Assembly (NCBI GenBank): GCA_041821185.1
Contig: JBGUBD010000003.1
Span: 186,001 to 250,000 of the forward strand
DNA length: 64,000 nt
From: Phycisphaerales bacterium AB-hyl4
GTDB lineage: Bacteria; Planctomycetota; Phycisphaerae; Phycisphaerales; Phycisphaeraceae
Direction of reading: 5' to 3'
Shown here in pieces: positions 16,823 through 24,202 of this stretch. Both the position numbers and the translations under genes were made by a program. How positions within the stretch are numbered: position 1 is the stretch's first letter; every line of letters begins with the position of its first letter. The notes beneath the pieces were generated by a model. It was not told the DNA's origin. It made no database searches and worked only from the letters and a program-made list of their open reading frames with translations.

Positions 16823-18092
16823 CGGCTTCGCCCTCCTGCTCCGGCTTGATGGGGATGCCATGCTGAATTGCCTTGCGGAGGTAGCGCTGTTCGAACTCAC
16901 CTTCTTGCCAGTACTGGCCGAGCAGGCCCGAGAGCACGAGCAGCAGGTGGTCGAGCTCGTCGACGCCGAGGCGCACGCCCAGGCCGACGAGGCAGCCGCC
17001 GATATGCGTGACGTACCAATCCACCTGGGCGAGTTGATCGTCCGATCGCACGCGTTGGAGTTGGCACGGCTCGCCGAAGCGCTCGGCGCACAACTGGACC
17101 GCCTGCCACCACGGATGCACCGGCCGACGGCTGGTGTTCGTGCCGACCGGCAAGCGCAGCGACGCCCATTGCTCGGTGAGGTAGGACCACAGCCCGGCCA
17201 GCTTCGCCGACAGGTCGGCGGGGCAGTGAATCGCGAACGCTTTTAACGGTGTTCGCCGAAGCTGGTACTCCACTCGCCACACATCACGGCAGGCGTCCAG
17301 GCCCCAGAGATCGAGAAACCACATCTTCGTACCGCCGGCGAGCACTTCCCTTGCTTTGTCGTAGATGCGCAGTTGCGTCGGCGCGCCCTTCTGGCCGACA
17401 TAGAAGGATTCGAGCACGTCACCGTCGCAGTGGTCGCGGGTTTTTTCACTCAGGCTGACACGATGCGACCGGATGAAGTCGAGGCTTACGCCGCCGGGGA
17501 TCAGGAAATCAGCGCAGAGGTCGGACCGACTGACACGCATACCGAGGATTTCCCCGCCCAGCTCGGCGACGAAGGCGACGAACTGCTCGACGGCCTGGGC
17601 CGGCCCGAGTCGCCACAGCGCATGAGCAGTGAACGAAACATAGAGGTTCGGCGTTTGCTTGAAAGGCGTTTGCCGCTTGCCGATGTATAGGTGAAAGTCG
17701 GCCGACTGCAGGTGGAAGCGATACATCGGCGGCTTGCCAGATGGCAGGATGAGCACCGGCCCGTCGATCATGTCACGCCAACGGATGCCGCTGGTGTGCT
17801 CGGCTTCGCTGCGCCGCTGTTCCAGGTCAGCCAGGAGCTGCGGCCAGCGCTCGCCCCACGCGACGTAAACGCCCAGGTCGAGTGAGTCGAGGCCACAGTT
17901 CAGCAGTGTCCAGTCGTCAGGTCCTGTAATTGGAGTATGGCGTGTTACAGAACTCGCCATACTCTGAAACGCTGCGTCGAAGGGCCCTCCCGCTGGCGCG
18001 GGCCCCTCCGCATTCGACGCAGCGCCGCCAGAGGCGGGGTCAGGTGGTTGTGGTTGATTGTCCGGTCCGTGTTTAGGGTGTTTGTTTTCCAT
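16803..18092 (-). CDS. Rep-like replication initiation protein of segment I (Rep_trans-like)
   Basis: The 429-aa protein has a disordered Pro/Ala/Gly-rich first 45 residues and then a domain with the pattern of plasmid/phage replication initiation factors. The three blocks are RVSRSDLCADF (about residue 186), LRIYDKAREV (about 242) and VWRVEYQLRRTPLKAF (about 270). These match the R-x-D-x-x-x-D, YDK and R-x-E blocks of the Rep_trans family, which nick and initiate rolling-circle replication. The equivalent protein in segment II has the same blocks, so this is a shared backbone gene. Within an integrated element it may support an extrachromosomal circular phase. It is preceded by the conserved unknown gene and followed by the HTH gene in one minus-strand operon. 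Confidence 0.7.
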   Translation of the reverse strand: MENKHPKHGPDNQPQPPDPASGGAASNAEGPAPAGGPFDAAFQSMASSVTRHTPITGPDDWTLLNCGLDSLDLGVYVAWGERWPQLLADLEQRRSEAEHTSGIRWRDMIDGPVLILPSGKPPMYRFHLQSADFHLYIGKRQTPFKQTPNLYVSFTAHALWRLGPAQAVEQFVAFVAELGGEILGMRVSRSDLCADFLIPGGVSLDFIRSHRVSLSEKTRDHCDGDVLESFYVGQKGAPTQLRIYDKAREVLAGGTKMWFLDLWGLDACRDVWRVEYQLRRTPLKAFAIHCPADLSAKLAGLWSYLTEQWASLRLPVGTNTSRRPVHPWWQAVQLCAERFGEPCQLQRVRSDDQLAQVDWYVTHIGGCLVGLGVRLGVDELDHLLLVLSGLLGQYWQEGEFEQRYLRKAIQHGIPIKPEQEGEADDAQQQ

Positions 18093-18151
18093 GGCCGCGA
18101 AATTACGGCCGCGATTGGCGGGTTACGCTGACAAAAGTCACGCGAGTTTTG

Positions 18152-19105
18152 TCATTGACCTTTGTTGAGCCACTTCTCGTTATGGCGACGGATTGCGGTT
18201 TGCAGTGCGTTCGAGGTCAGGGGTAGATCGCTGTCGCGCTGCTTGCCGGATTTCTTGCCGTGCTTGAGAGCGACAGAATCGAAGATCGCGCGAATTTGCG
18301 GCTCATTCAAAGGTTCGCCCATCATCTTTGAGAACTGCGAAATCAAGGCGACCAACCTTAGCTTTACCTGTTTCGGGGCCATGGGCCCGGGTGGGCCGCT
18401 GCCGATCGAATCGGCGAGTTTGCGAAAACGCGCTGTTTGACCATGCCGTGCCGCGCGGTGAATCTCATTTGCAATGGCAGGATCGGCGACGACGGCTTTG
18501 TCCAAGCGCAATAGCTTGGTCAGCGCGTCTAGGTCGCCTTTGCGGGCTAGTTTCATAAGGTCATGTGGCGATTGCTGGTACTCCACCCACGACACGATCC
18601 AAATACGAAAGAAAAACTGAATCTCAGGAAGCTTGAGCGCTTCGCCCACATCAACCGAATCCTCCTGATAATCATCAAACGCAAATTGCCTGATCTGATC
18701 GTAGAGCGTTTCGACAAATCCCTGTCCCTTCTCGGGTGGCTTGGGTTTTGCTTCGCTCGGCAATACTTTAATCGCTTCAAAGGTTTTTTCTCGTTCCGAC
18801 CGTGGCAGTTCGTCCAATTGTTTCCCCCACACAATCACACGCGCAGGCGTAAAACCACTGGATCGATGCCATCCGCTGAACGCGCCGATACTGTTGAACA
18901 CCCGAATCGGTTGATCGTACAGCGGTAACCATTCCTCAACTGGTGGCGGTGGGGGCAGCTTCGGATGGGTTTTACGTGCCCGTTGCGTTTTGACGATGTC
19001 GTAGATCACATCCGCAGAGGCGGCCGTCAGAAATGCGTAGAGGCGCACCAGCGTCCGTCCGCCTGCCACGGCAGCTTCGATGCGCTTTTGAACCCGTCTG
19101 CTCAT
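18152..19105 (-). CDS. Conserved unknown protein of the integrative elements (family member 1)
   Basis: I do not recognise a named family. The 317-aa protein starts MSRRVQKRIEAAVAGGRTLV (ATG 19105) and is mainly helical. The block WVEYQQSPHDLMKLARKGDLDALTKLLRLDKAVVADPAI is clearly homologous to a block in the product at 24129-25286, with shared LKLLRLDK and DPAI cores, and both lie just upstream of a Rep-like gene. No catalytic motif is seen and no membrane segment. A role as an accessory replication or maintenance protein is an inference from this repeated pairing only. Confidence 0.75.
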   Translation of the reverse strand: MSRRVQKRIEAAVAGGRTLVRLYAFLTAASADVIYDIVKTQRARKTHPKLPPPPPVEEWLPLYDQPIRVFNSIGAFSGWHRSSGFTPARVIVWGKQLDELPRSEREKTFEAIKVLPSEAKPKPPEKGQGFVETLYDQIRQFAFDDYQEDSVDVGEALKLPEIQFFFRIWIVSWVEYQQSPHDLMKLARKGDLDALTKLLRLDKAVVADPAIANEIHRAARHGQTARFRKLADSIGSGPPGPMAPKQVKLRLVALISQFSKMMGEPLNEPQIRAIFDSVALKHGKKSGKQRDSDLPLTSNALQTAIRRHNEKWLNKGQ

Positions 19106-19340
19106 TGTCAGCCCCGAAATCCCGAATGAAGAACAACGCCGAGGTGTTTCGGCCTCGATTAGATCGGCTGAGCGGGCGCACGTCATTAGGCTCGGCCGAC
19201 CAGGGGCGCTCATTGCCGCCCCCTGGCCCCCCGGCTACCCCCGGAAGGCAGGGCTCGACCGGGTCATGCCCGGCTGCGGGCACTTTGCTACGCAAAGATG
19301 CCCATCCGCCGGGCAAGGCCCACTGTGAGATTGCCGATAA

Positions 19341-19357
19341 AGTGGGATATACCCACT
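19341..19357. promoter_or_regulatory. Palindrome upstream of the toxin-antitoxin genes (candidate operator)
   Basis: AGTGGG-ATATA-CCCACT is a perfect 6-bp-arm palindrome 52 bp before the antitoxin start, in the otherwise gene-free stretch 19106-19408. TACAAT (about 19380-19385) downstream could be the -10 box. AbrB-type antitoxins repress their own promoter at such sites, so autoregulation is likely. GGAG just before the ATG serves as ribosome-binding site. Confidence 0.5.
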
Positions 19358-19408
19358 AGACCACTTGCAACCACACGGGCTACAATGGGGTAGTCAAGGA
19401 GTACCACC

Positions 19409-19681
19409 ATGCAAACCAAGACCACCGACAGCAAGGGCCGGATCACGCTGGGCGACCGCTTCGCCAATCGCACCGTCATTATTGAGGAAGTCGACGATAC
19501 GGAGGTGCGCGTCACGCTCGCCCGCATCATTCCCGAGCGCGAGGCTTGGCTTTATGAGAACCGTGAAGCCAAGGAAGCCGTCAGCCGTGGCATTGAGCAG
19601 GCCAAGCAGCGCCGCTTTGCCAAGGGGCCGGATCTGGCCGGCGATGCGAAGCTCGCGGACCAGATCGAGGATGAAGGCTGA
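19409..19681 (+). CDS. AbrB/SpoVT-like antitoxin
   Basis: The 90-aa protein begins with a swapped-hairpin DNA-binding signature, DSKGRITLGDRFANRTVIIE, followed by a helical, basic-acidic C-terminal half (EAVSRGIEQAKQRRFAKGPD) that would wrap the toxin. Its stop codon overlaps the start of the next gene (TGATG). This tight overlap and the product next door make a type II toxin-antitoxin module. Such modules stabilise mobile elements after integration. Confidence 0.75.
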   Translation: MQTKTTDSKGRITLGDRFANRTVIIEEVDDTEVRVTLARIIPEREAWLYENREAKEAVSRGIEQAKQRRFAKGPDLAGDAKLADQIEDEG

Positions 19682-20028
19682 TGCACGAAGCGGTCTGGAC
19701 CGAGGAGGCGGCGGCGAAGTACGCGGAGCTGAAAGAAGCCGCCGAAGCTGCGGTCGCTGCGCGGCGCAAGTCGAAGCGCAAGAAGTCGACCAAGGCCGAG
19801 GGACTGTTCAAGCAGGTGCATAAGTGTGTGACGCATCTGCTCGCTAACCCACGTCATCCCGGCTTGAAGACGCACGAATATCATTCGCTTGAGCATCCCT
19901 ACGAGAAAGGCGGGAAGGTCTTCGAAGCCTACGTGCAGAATCGCACGCCCGGCGCGTATCGCTTGTTCTGGTGCTACGGGCCGGATAAGAAACAGATCAC
20001 CATTCTCGCCATTACGCCGCACCCCTAA
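19681..20028 (+). CDS. RelE/ParE-like toxin
   Basis: The 115-aa basic protein ends with the beta-strand pattern of RelE/ParE toxins: KVFEAYVQNRTPGAYRLFWCYGPDKKQITILAITPHP, where an arginine and aromatic residues sit on the strands that contact mRNA or gyrase. It has an extra N-terminal Lys/Ala-rich helical insertion (AAVAARRKSKRKKSTKAEG). It is translated from an ATG overlapping the antitoxin stop by one base. Target (ribosome-bound mRNA or gyrase) is not decided by sequence. Confidence 0.7.
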   Translation: MHEAVWTEEAAAKYAELKEAAEAAVAARRKSKRKKSTKAEGLFKQVHKCVTHLLANPRHPGLKTHEYHSLEHPYEKGGKVFEAYVQNRTPGAYRLFWCYGPDKKQITILAITPHP

Positions 20029-20201
20029 CCCCGCCCCGCTTCGCCTGAGGCAACCGGCCACTCTGTTCGGATGTGCGCACCGTCTGTCCGGCACATCGCA
20101 TTATTCGCACTCGCCACAGTTGCCCGTTTGCCCCTGTCCCTTCGGGCTTTTCATGTCTCCTCGCGTCCTTCCGCGATTCCCGTGCGCACCACTGCGACAA
20201 A

Positions 20202-20275
20202 GCCTCCCTTTAACGGAGGCAGTACTCTGACGGCAGGCATGCCGGCTGTCTCCACTGCTGGTAATTTTGGAGACA
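20202..20275 (+). promoter_or_regulatory. Structured leader with ribosome-binding site in a hairpin
   Basis: GCCTCC/GGAGGC (20202-20207 with 20215-20220) forms one hairpin. TGTCTCC (20247-20253) pairs with GGAGACA (20269-20275) around a 15-nt loop, and the right arm contains the GGAGA ribosome-binding site for the gene starting at 20282. The second stem would hide the site unless opened, a possible translational switch. Confidence 0.45.
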
Positions 20276-20281
20276 TCGCCC

Positions 20282-20659
20282 ATGCCCTCATTGAAGCTCT
20301 ACGGAGGCTATCCTTACGACCTCGCCACCGTTCACCGCAAGGTCACATACAAACGCCCCGGCAACTACGCCCTCGGGCACTTCCAATCAACCGATCGAGG
20401 TAAACGCTTCGTTGTCTGCTATGTCGGCCGGGGCGATACGGACCTCAAGGCCCGTCTGTTGCGCCGTTTGCACGACAGCCCCAGGCACACCCATTTCCAG
20501 TTCGCCTACGCGACCAGTCCCAAAGCCGCGTTCGAATCGGAATGCGAGCACTACCACGCATTTCACGGCAGCGCCGAGTTTGAGAATCAGATCCACCCGG
20601 CCCGGCCCGCCGGCTCGCGCTGGCGCTGCCCACGCTGCGACGTGTTCGACGCTCGGTGA
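20282..20659 (+). CDS. GIY-YIG-like nuclease-fold protein with C-terminal zinc knuckle
   Basis: The 125-aa protein shows a GIY-like strand (PGNYALGHF), a YIG-like strand (RFVVCYVGRGDTDLKARLLRR, with the following Arg of the family), a Glu in ESECEHYH, and Asn in FENQIHPARP. These are the order and residues of small GIY-YIG domains. The end SRWRCPRCDVF is a CxxC knuckle. The classical Gly-Ile-Tyr is changed to Asn-Tyr-Ala, so activity is uncertain. ATG 20282 is used since GGAGA lies at 20269. It is the last gene of segment I before the att repeat. Confidence 0.6.
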   Translation: MPSLKLYGGYPYDLATVHRKVTYKRPGNYALGHFQSTDRGKRFVVCYVGRGDTDLKARLLRRLHDSPRHTHFQFAYATSPKAAFESECEHYHAFHGSAEFENQIHPARPAGSRWRCPRCDVFDAR

Positions 20660-20663
20660 TGCG

Positions 20664-20736
20664 CGACATACCGCCCCAAGCTTCGTCGGGGCAAATGCCC
20701 GGAGGTATGTCGTAAATGCCGTTTTTTCGCGGGAAA
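20664..20736. repeat. Inverted repeats beside the att site
   Basis: CGACATACC (20664-20672) pairs with GGTATGTCG (20704-20712) across 31 nt, and TTTTTTC-GCGG-GAAAAAA follows directly (about 20722-20739). After them 20740-20875 contains no gene but shows GTACCCC/GGTACAG-like blocks. These could be recombinase accessory sites or a terminator for the GIY-YIG-like gene. Confidence 0.45.
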
Positions 20737-20875
20737 AAATGTACCCCAAGGTATCCCCTAGAACTTGAAAAACATACCTAACATGTGATACATAGGGTAC
20801 AGACCGGCGGACGTATCCCGCTGGTGTTGCCGTAGATGCCGGACAGGTAAGAGGTTCGGGAAGTGAGCGATTCAC

Positions 20876-20918
20876 GCTCATAACCCGGAGGTCGGTGGTT
20901 CGAATCCACCCCCCGCTA
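20876..20918 (+). repeat. att copy: 43-bp duplicate of the tRNA-fMet 3' half
   Basis: The sequence from GCTCATAACCCGG to CCCCCCGCTA is identical over 43 bp to the tRNA anticodon-to-acceptor half at 11,808-11,850. It marks the junction of segments I and II. The 5' half of a tRNA is absent, so this is not a functional gene. Confidence 0.95.
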
Positions 20919-22632
20919 TTTTTCGACTAAAGAGGGCAGGGTAAAGGCTGATCTGGACCTGATGATGGTCTGGTTCAGCCTTTATCTTTTGCACGTAAGC
21001 GGCGATCAATTCCCGCTTTTCCTCCAGCGTGCCGCTTTCCAGCACCTTTTCCAGCTCATCGAACGCGGCGACGGCCCGGGCCTGCAGCTCGGCGACCTCC
21101 GGCAGCGTGGGCAACTCGTCGCCCAGCTTCGCCAGGGCTTGCTCGACCTGTTTCTGCTGCTCGGTCAGCTCCGCCGCCTTTTCGTACAGCCCCATCACCT
21201 TGGCTGATTCGGCGTCCATCGCCAGCAGATGCTCGCGGACCTTGTCGATTTGCCGGCCGAGATCGTCCTGGCGGCGTTTCAGTTGCTCGCGGGCGTCCTC
21301 GTTGCCGCCACTAACGCGGCGCAGCTCGTCGGCGATGTATTCGTGCAGCTTGTGATCGTGGCGGATGCGGCCGACGTCCTCGCGGATCAGGCCGAGGATA
21401 TGCCCCTCCACCTTGTCGGCGGGAATCTTGTGCCGCTTGGGGCAGCGGTCATGGTGGCCGGCGTGGTGTGTGGCGCAGACGTAGTACCGCGTGCGGTAGC
21501 CCTTGCCGCTGATGGTGGTCTGTCCGGTCAGCCTGCCGCCGCAGATGCCGCAGAATGCCAGGCCGGTCAGCAGGTAGCCGGCTTTCACCGCCCGGCCGGT
21601 CGTGTGGCGGTGCTGCTCGCGCGATGAGGTGCGGCGGTGCTTCACCTGCTCGAAGGTGTCCGCGTCGACCAAGGCCGGCCAGGCACCTTCCACCGTCAGC
21701 CAGTCCGACTCCGGCCGCTTCTCCACGCCCTCGTCATGACGCTCGACGCTGTTGCCATTCTGGTAGCGGTGCCACTTGCTCAAGGTGCGGCGGTTGTAGA
21801 CGCACCGGCCAAGGTAAGCCGGATTTTCGAGAATCGGCAGGATGGTCTGCACCGTAAACCGACTGCCGCGCGAGGTGCGGAAGCCGGCCGCATTGATCGC
21901 GTCGCGCAGCTCCCGCGTCGGCTTGCCGGCCGCGTAGTCGCTGAACATCTTTTGCAACGCTCGCACCCGCTCGGGCATCGACGGCACCAGCGTGCATTGC
22001 TCGTGATCCTGCTTCTGATACCGCCGGCCCTTGGGCAGTTGCTCGCGAACATCGCCGGTGGTCGGATCAAGCACGGCCTGCGTCCCGGCGTCCAGGTCAC
22101 GGACGATGCGGCGCGGCGTGCCATCGTCGCCCAGGATGAGCCGGTCATAACCAAAGGGGATCGGCCCGCCCGGCCAGAAGCCACGCTGCACGCGGTGAGC
22201 GATGCCCCGGATGGTGTCGCGCGAGAGCTTGCGCAGGTAATCGCCGTTCTGGTGATGTTCGACGTAGCTCATCAAGCCGGCCGCAAAGCCGCCCTGCGAC
22301 TCCTGCCCCGTCGCCGCGTACATGACGCGCTTGCCCGCTTCCGTTAGCCGGCGTTCCAACAGCATGCCGTCGAGCGGATCTTTCGGCCGGGCCAGCCGGT
22401 TGCGGTCCCAGGTCAGCACCACGTCGACGTCCTGCCGATGCGCGGCGTCGGCCAGCAATTGCTCCAGGCCCGGCCGGCGCAGATCACTGCCGCTGATCGC
22501 GTCATCGCTGTAAACGGCCACGAGCTGCCAGCCCTTGCTCGCGGCGAACGCTTCGAGCTGCGCCTGCTGCTGTTGCAGAGATTCTTCCTGGCGGTCTGAT
22601 GAACGACGGATATAGCCGATGGCCTGCGTCAT
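20878..22632 (-). CDS. Large serine recombinase of segment II
   Basis: The 584-aa product carries the resolvase catalytic domain: AIGYIRRSSDRQEES with Ser11 as nucleophile, then VLTWDRNRLARP and SRDTIRGIAHRV. A recombinase domain follows (PFGYDRLIL...), then a zinc ribbon (CGICGGRL and CATHHAGHHDRC) and a long coiled coil (about residues 470-540). Such enzymes integrate and excise phage-like elements without a host factor. The ATG at 22632 overlaps the Rep-like stop in an ATGA, indicating coupling. Oddly, the last twelve codons (AGGGFEPPTSGL) are read antisense through the tRNA-derived att repeat, so the protein's tail is a by-product of insertion. Confidence 0.92.
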   Translation of the reverse strand: MTQAIGYIRRSSDRQEESLQQQQAQLEAFAASKGWQLVAVYSDDAISGSDLRRPGLEQLLADAAHRQDVDVVLTWDRNRLARPKDPLDGMLLERRLTEAGKRVMYAATGQESQGGFAAGLMSYVEHHQNGDYLRKLSRDTIRGIAHRVQRGFWPGGPIPFGYDRLILGDDGTPRRIVRDLDAGTQAVLDPTTGDVREQLPKGRRYQKQDHEQCTLVPSMPERVRALQKMFSDYAAGKPTRELRDAINAAGFRTSRGSRFTVQTILPILENPAYLGRCVYNRRTLSKWHRYQNGNSVERHDEGVEKRPESDWLTVEGAWPALVDADTFEQVKHRRTSSREQHRHTTGRAVKAGYLLTGLAFCGICGGRLTGQTTISGKGYRTRYYVCATHHAGHHDRCPKRHKIPADKVEGHILGLIREDVGRIRHDHKLHEYIADELRRVSGGNEDAREQLKRRQDDLGRQIDKVREHLLAMDAESAKVMGLYEKAAELTEQQKQVEQALAKLGDELPTLPEVAELQARAVAAFDELEKVLESGTLEEKRELIAAYVQKIKAEPDHHQVQISLYPALFSRKIAGGGFEPPTSGL

Positions 22633-23876
22633 GCTGAATTGCTCCCGGTGTGCGTGCGTCGCTGGCTGCGTTTGAACAAAGATACACCAGCTTGAGCCCG
22701 CGCGCACTCAGCCGCCGCGAACTTTTCGCCTTCCCGTTGATACCGCGCCTGCCGCAACTTCACCCGCTCGGTGAATTCCGCATCATTCCAGCCGTACTCT
22801 TTCACGGTGTCCTTCACCATCGCCAAATGCGTCTCCAAATCGAGCATCTCGCCCGGCTCGATCAAATCGCCTTGCCGGTCGGCCGCCACGAGCGAAGTGA
22901 GATAGCCCAGCAACTGCTTGCACAACTGCTCCCGATCTGCCTTGACGGCCTTGGCCCGAATCAGCGGCATGGCATGTTGCGCACCGGTGTAGCCCGCCTG
23001 CACCACCGGCCACCAGGGCAGCAGTTTCTGCCGCGTGTGATGCTTGGCCGGATCATCAACCATGCGTAGCCATTGGCCGGTGAAGTACGCCCACAGGTTC
23101 GGCGTTAGTTGCTCCAGATCTTCGAACGTGTCCACGCCCAGCGCCTTGATGCCCTCACGCTTGGCTTCAAACTCCACGCGGATGATGCGGTGATCGTCAG
23201 CCACCGACTGCACGCCCCATACGTCATACATCCAGATTTTCTTCCCGCCCCTGGCGATGATTTCCAGCGGCTTGTCGTACATTCGGCCCATGATCTTGCC
23301 CTTGCCGATCTGCAACCCGGTGCGGCGCAACTTGCTGAAAAAAGGCACGCGATACTCCGCCCGGCTCACGACATACTCGCGCAACTCGCGGTCCCAGGCA
23401 GCGACTGGCAGCAGCACGTCCACGCACAGGTCCGCCCGGCTCACCTTGCACGCCATCACCTTGCCCCCGGCCGCGTCGATCAGATCATGTACCCGCTGTA
23501 CCACCGACGCCGGCCCATGCGTCCAGAGGGTTTCGGATCGAATGGTGACCATCACGCCCGGCCGACTCGTCGGCGTCGGCGAATGACCGACCGACCAACT
23601 CATCGATCCGCTGTTGAGCAGGTAGGCGTGCCCGCTCGTGCCGTGGGGCTTGACCGTGAACAGCCAGGCAGCCGAACCATCGTCGAGCATGATGCGGCCC
23701 GGCACCTCGGCATCGTTGCCCGCCGCTTCCTGCTTCAACTCGGCCAGCTTGTACAGCAGCCGCTCATCGAGCCAGTGCACATCCAGCGCCAGCACCAGCG
23801 AATCGATGCCACACGCCAGCACCCTTGCAGGCTCACCAGGTGACAAGCGCACGTTTGAAGGGGGGCTGATAGTCAC
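22629..23876 (-). CDS. Rep-like replication initiation protein of segment II
   Basis: The 415-aa protein is a homologue of the segment I Rep-like product. It has ACGIDSLVLALDVHW near the start, KVSRADLCVDVLLP (about residue 143), MGRMYDKPLEI (about 197) and IIRVEFEAKREGIKAL (about 227), then a conserved helical LPWWPVVQAGYTGA segment matching VHPWWQAVQLCAERF of the other. The family identification (Rep_trans-like, rolling-circle initiation) rests on these spaced motifs. The N-terminal disordered leader of the segment I protein is missing here. ATGA overlaps join it to both the small upstream frame and the recombinase downstream. Confidence 0.7.
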   Translation of the reverse strand: MTISPPSNVRLSPGEPARVLACGIDSLVLALDVHWLDERLLYKLAELKQEAAGNDAEVPGRIMLDDGSAAWLFTVKPHGTSGHAYLLNSGSMSWSVGHSPTPTSRPGVMVTIRSETLWTHGPASVVQRVHDLIDAAGGKVMACKVSRADLCVDVLLPVAAWDRELREYVVSRAEYRVPFFSKLRRTGLQIGKGKIMGRMYDKPLEIIARGGKKIWMYDVWGVQSVADDHRIIRVEFEAKREGIKALGVDTFEDLEQLTPNLWAYFTGQWLRMVDDPAKHHTRQKLLPWWPVVQAGYTGAQHAMPLIRAKAVKADREQLCKQLLGYLTSLVAADRQGDLIEPGEMLDLETHLAMVKDTVKEYGWNDAEFTERVKLRQARYQREGEKFAAAECARAQAGVSLFKRSQRRTHTGSNSA

Positions 23877-24202
23877 TTGCCCCCCTTGCCGGGGCCCGAG
23901 CGGTCGCCGTCGGTTGGGAGCCTCCCCGCTGCCGCGGGGCCCCCTCCCAAGCCGCCGCCGCCCGCTCGGTCCGCGGAACCTTCACAGTCGACAATCGCAC
24001 CCCCTCCCGTCCCCCGGTCCCCGGGGGAGCCCCCCGGAAGCCCGTTGCGGGTCAGACGGCGCACCAGCATCGACGCCAGCAGGCGGCGCACACGGTCGGC
24101 GGCGGCGTGTTGTTCGGAGTCGGTGCGTTCAGCTACGACGTAGGCGATTTGCCAGTCGGTCGAACCATCGCCGCAGCCAGGTGCCGCGCTGGTTGCGGGC
24201 AT
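23873..24202 (-). CDS. Possible small protein between the unknown gene and Rep
   Basis: A 109-aa frame from ATG 24202 overlaps the 3' end of the upstream gene by 74 bp and its stop overlaps the Rep start. The first half (WQIAYVVAERTDSEQHAAADRVRRLLASMLVRRLTRNG) looks like a helical protein; the second half is low-complexity Gly/Asp/Ala. The chain of overlaps favours translation, but the composition of the second half does not. I do not recognise a family. Confidence 0.4.
   Translation of the reverse strand: MPATSAAPGCGDGSTDWQIAYVVAERTDSEQHAAADRVRRLLASMLVRRLTRNGLPGGSPGDRGTGGGAIVDCEGSADRAGGGGLGGGPAAAGRLPTDGDRSGPGKGGK

Noticed and set aside
18972..19316. Minus-strand frame of 114 codons upstream of the unknown gene
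   Set aside because: Overlaps the 5' part of the gene at 18152-19105 in another frame and has no ribosome-binding site or recognisable fold.
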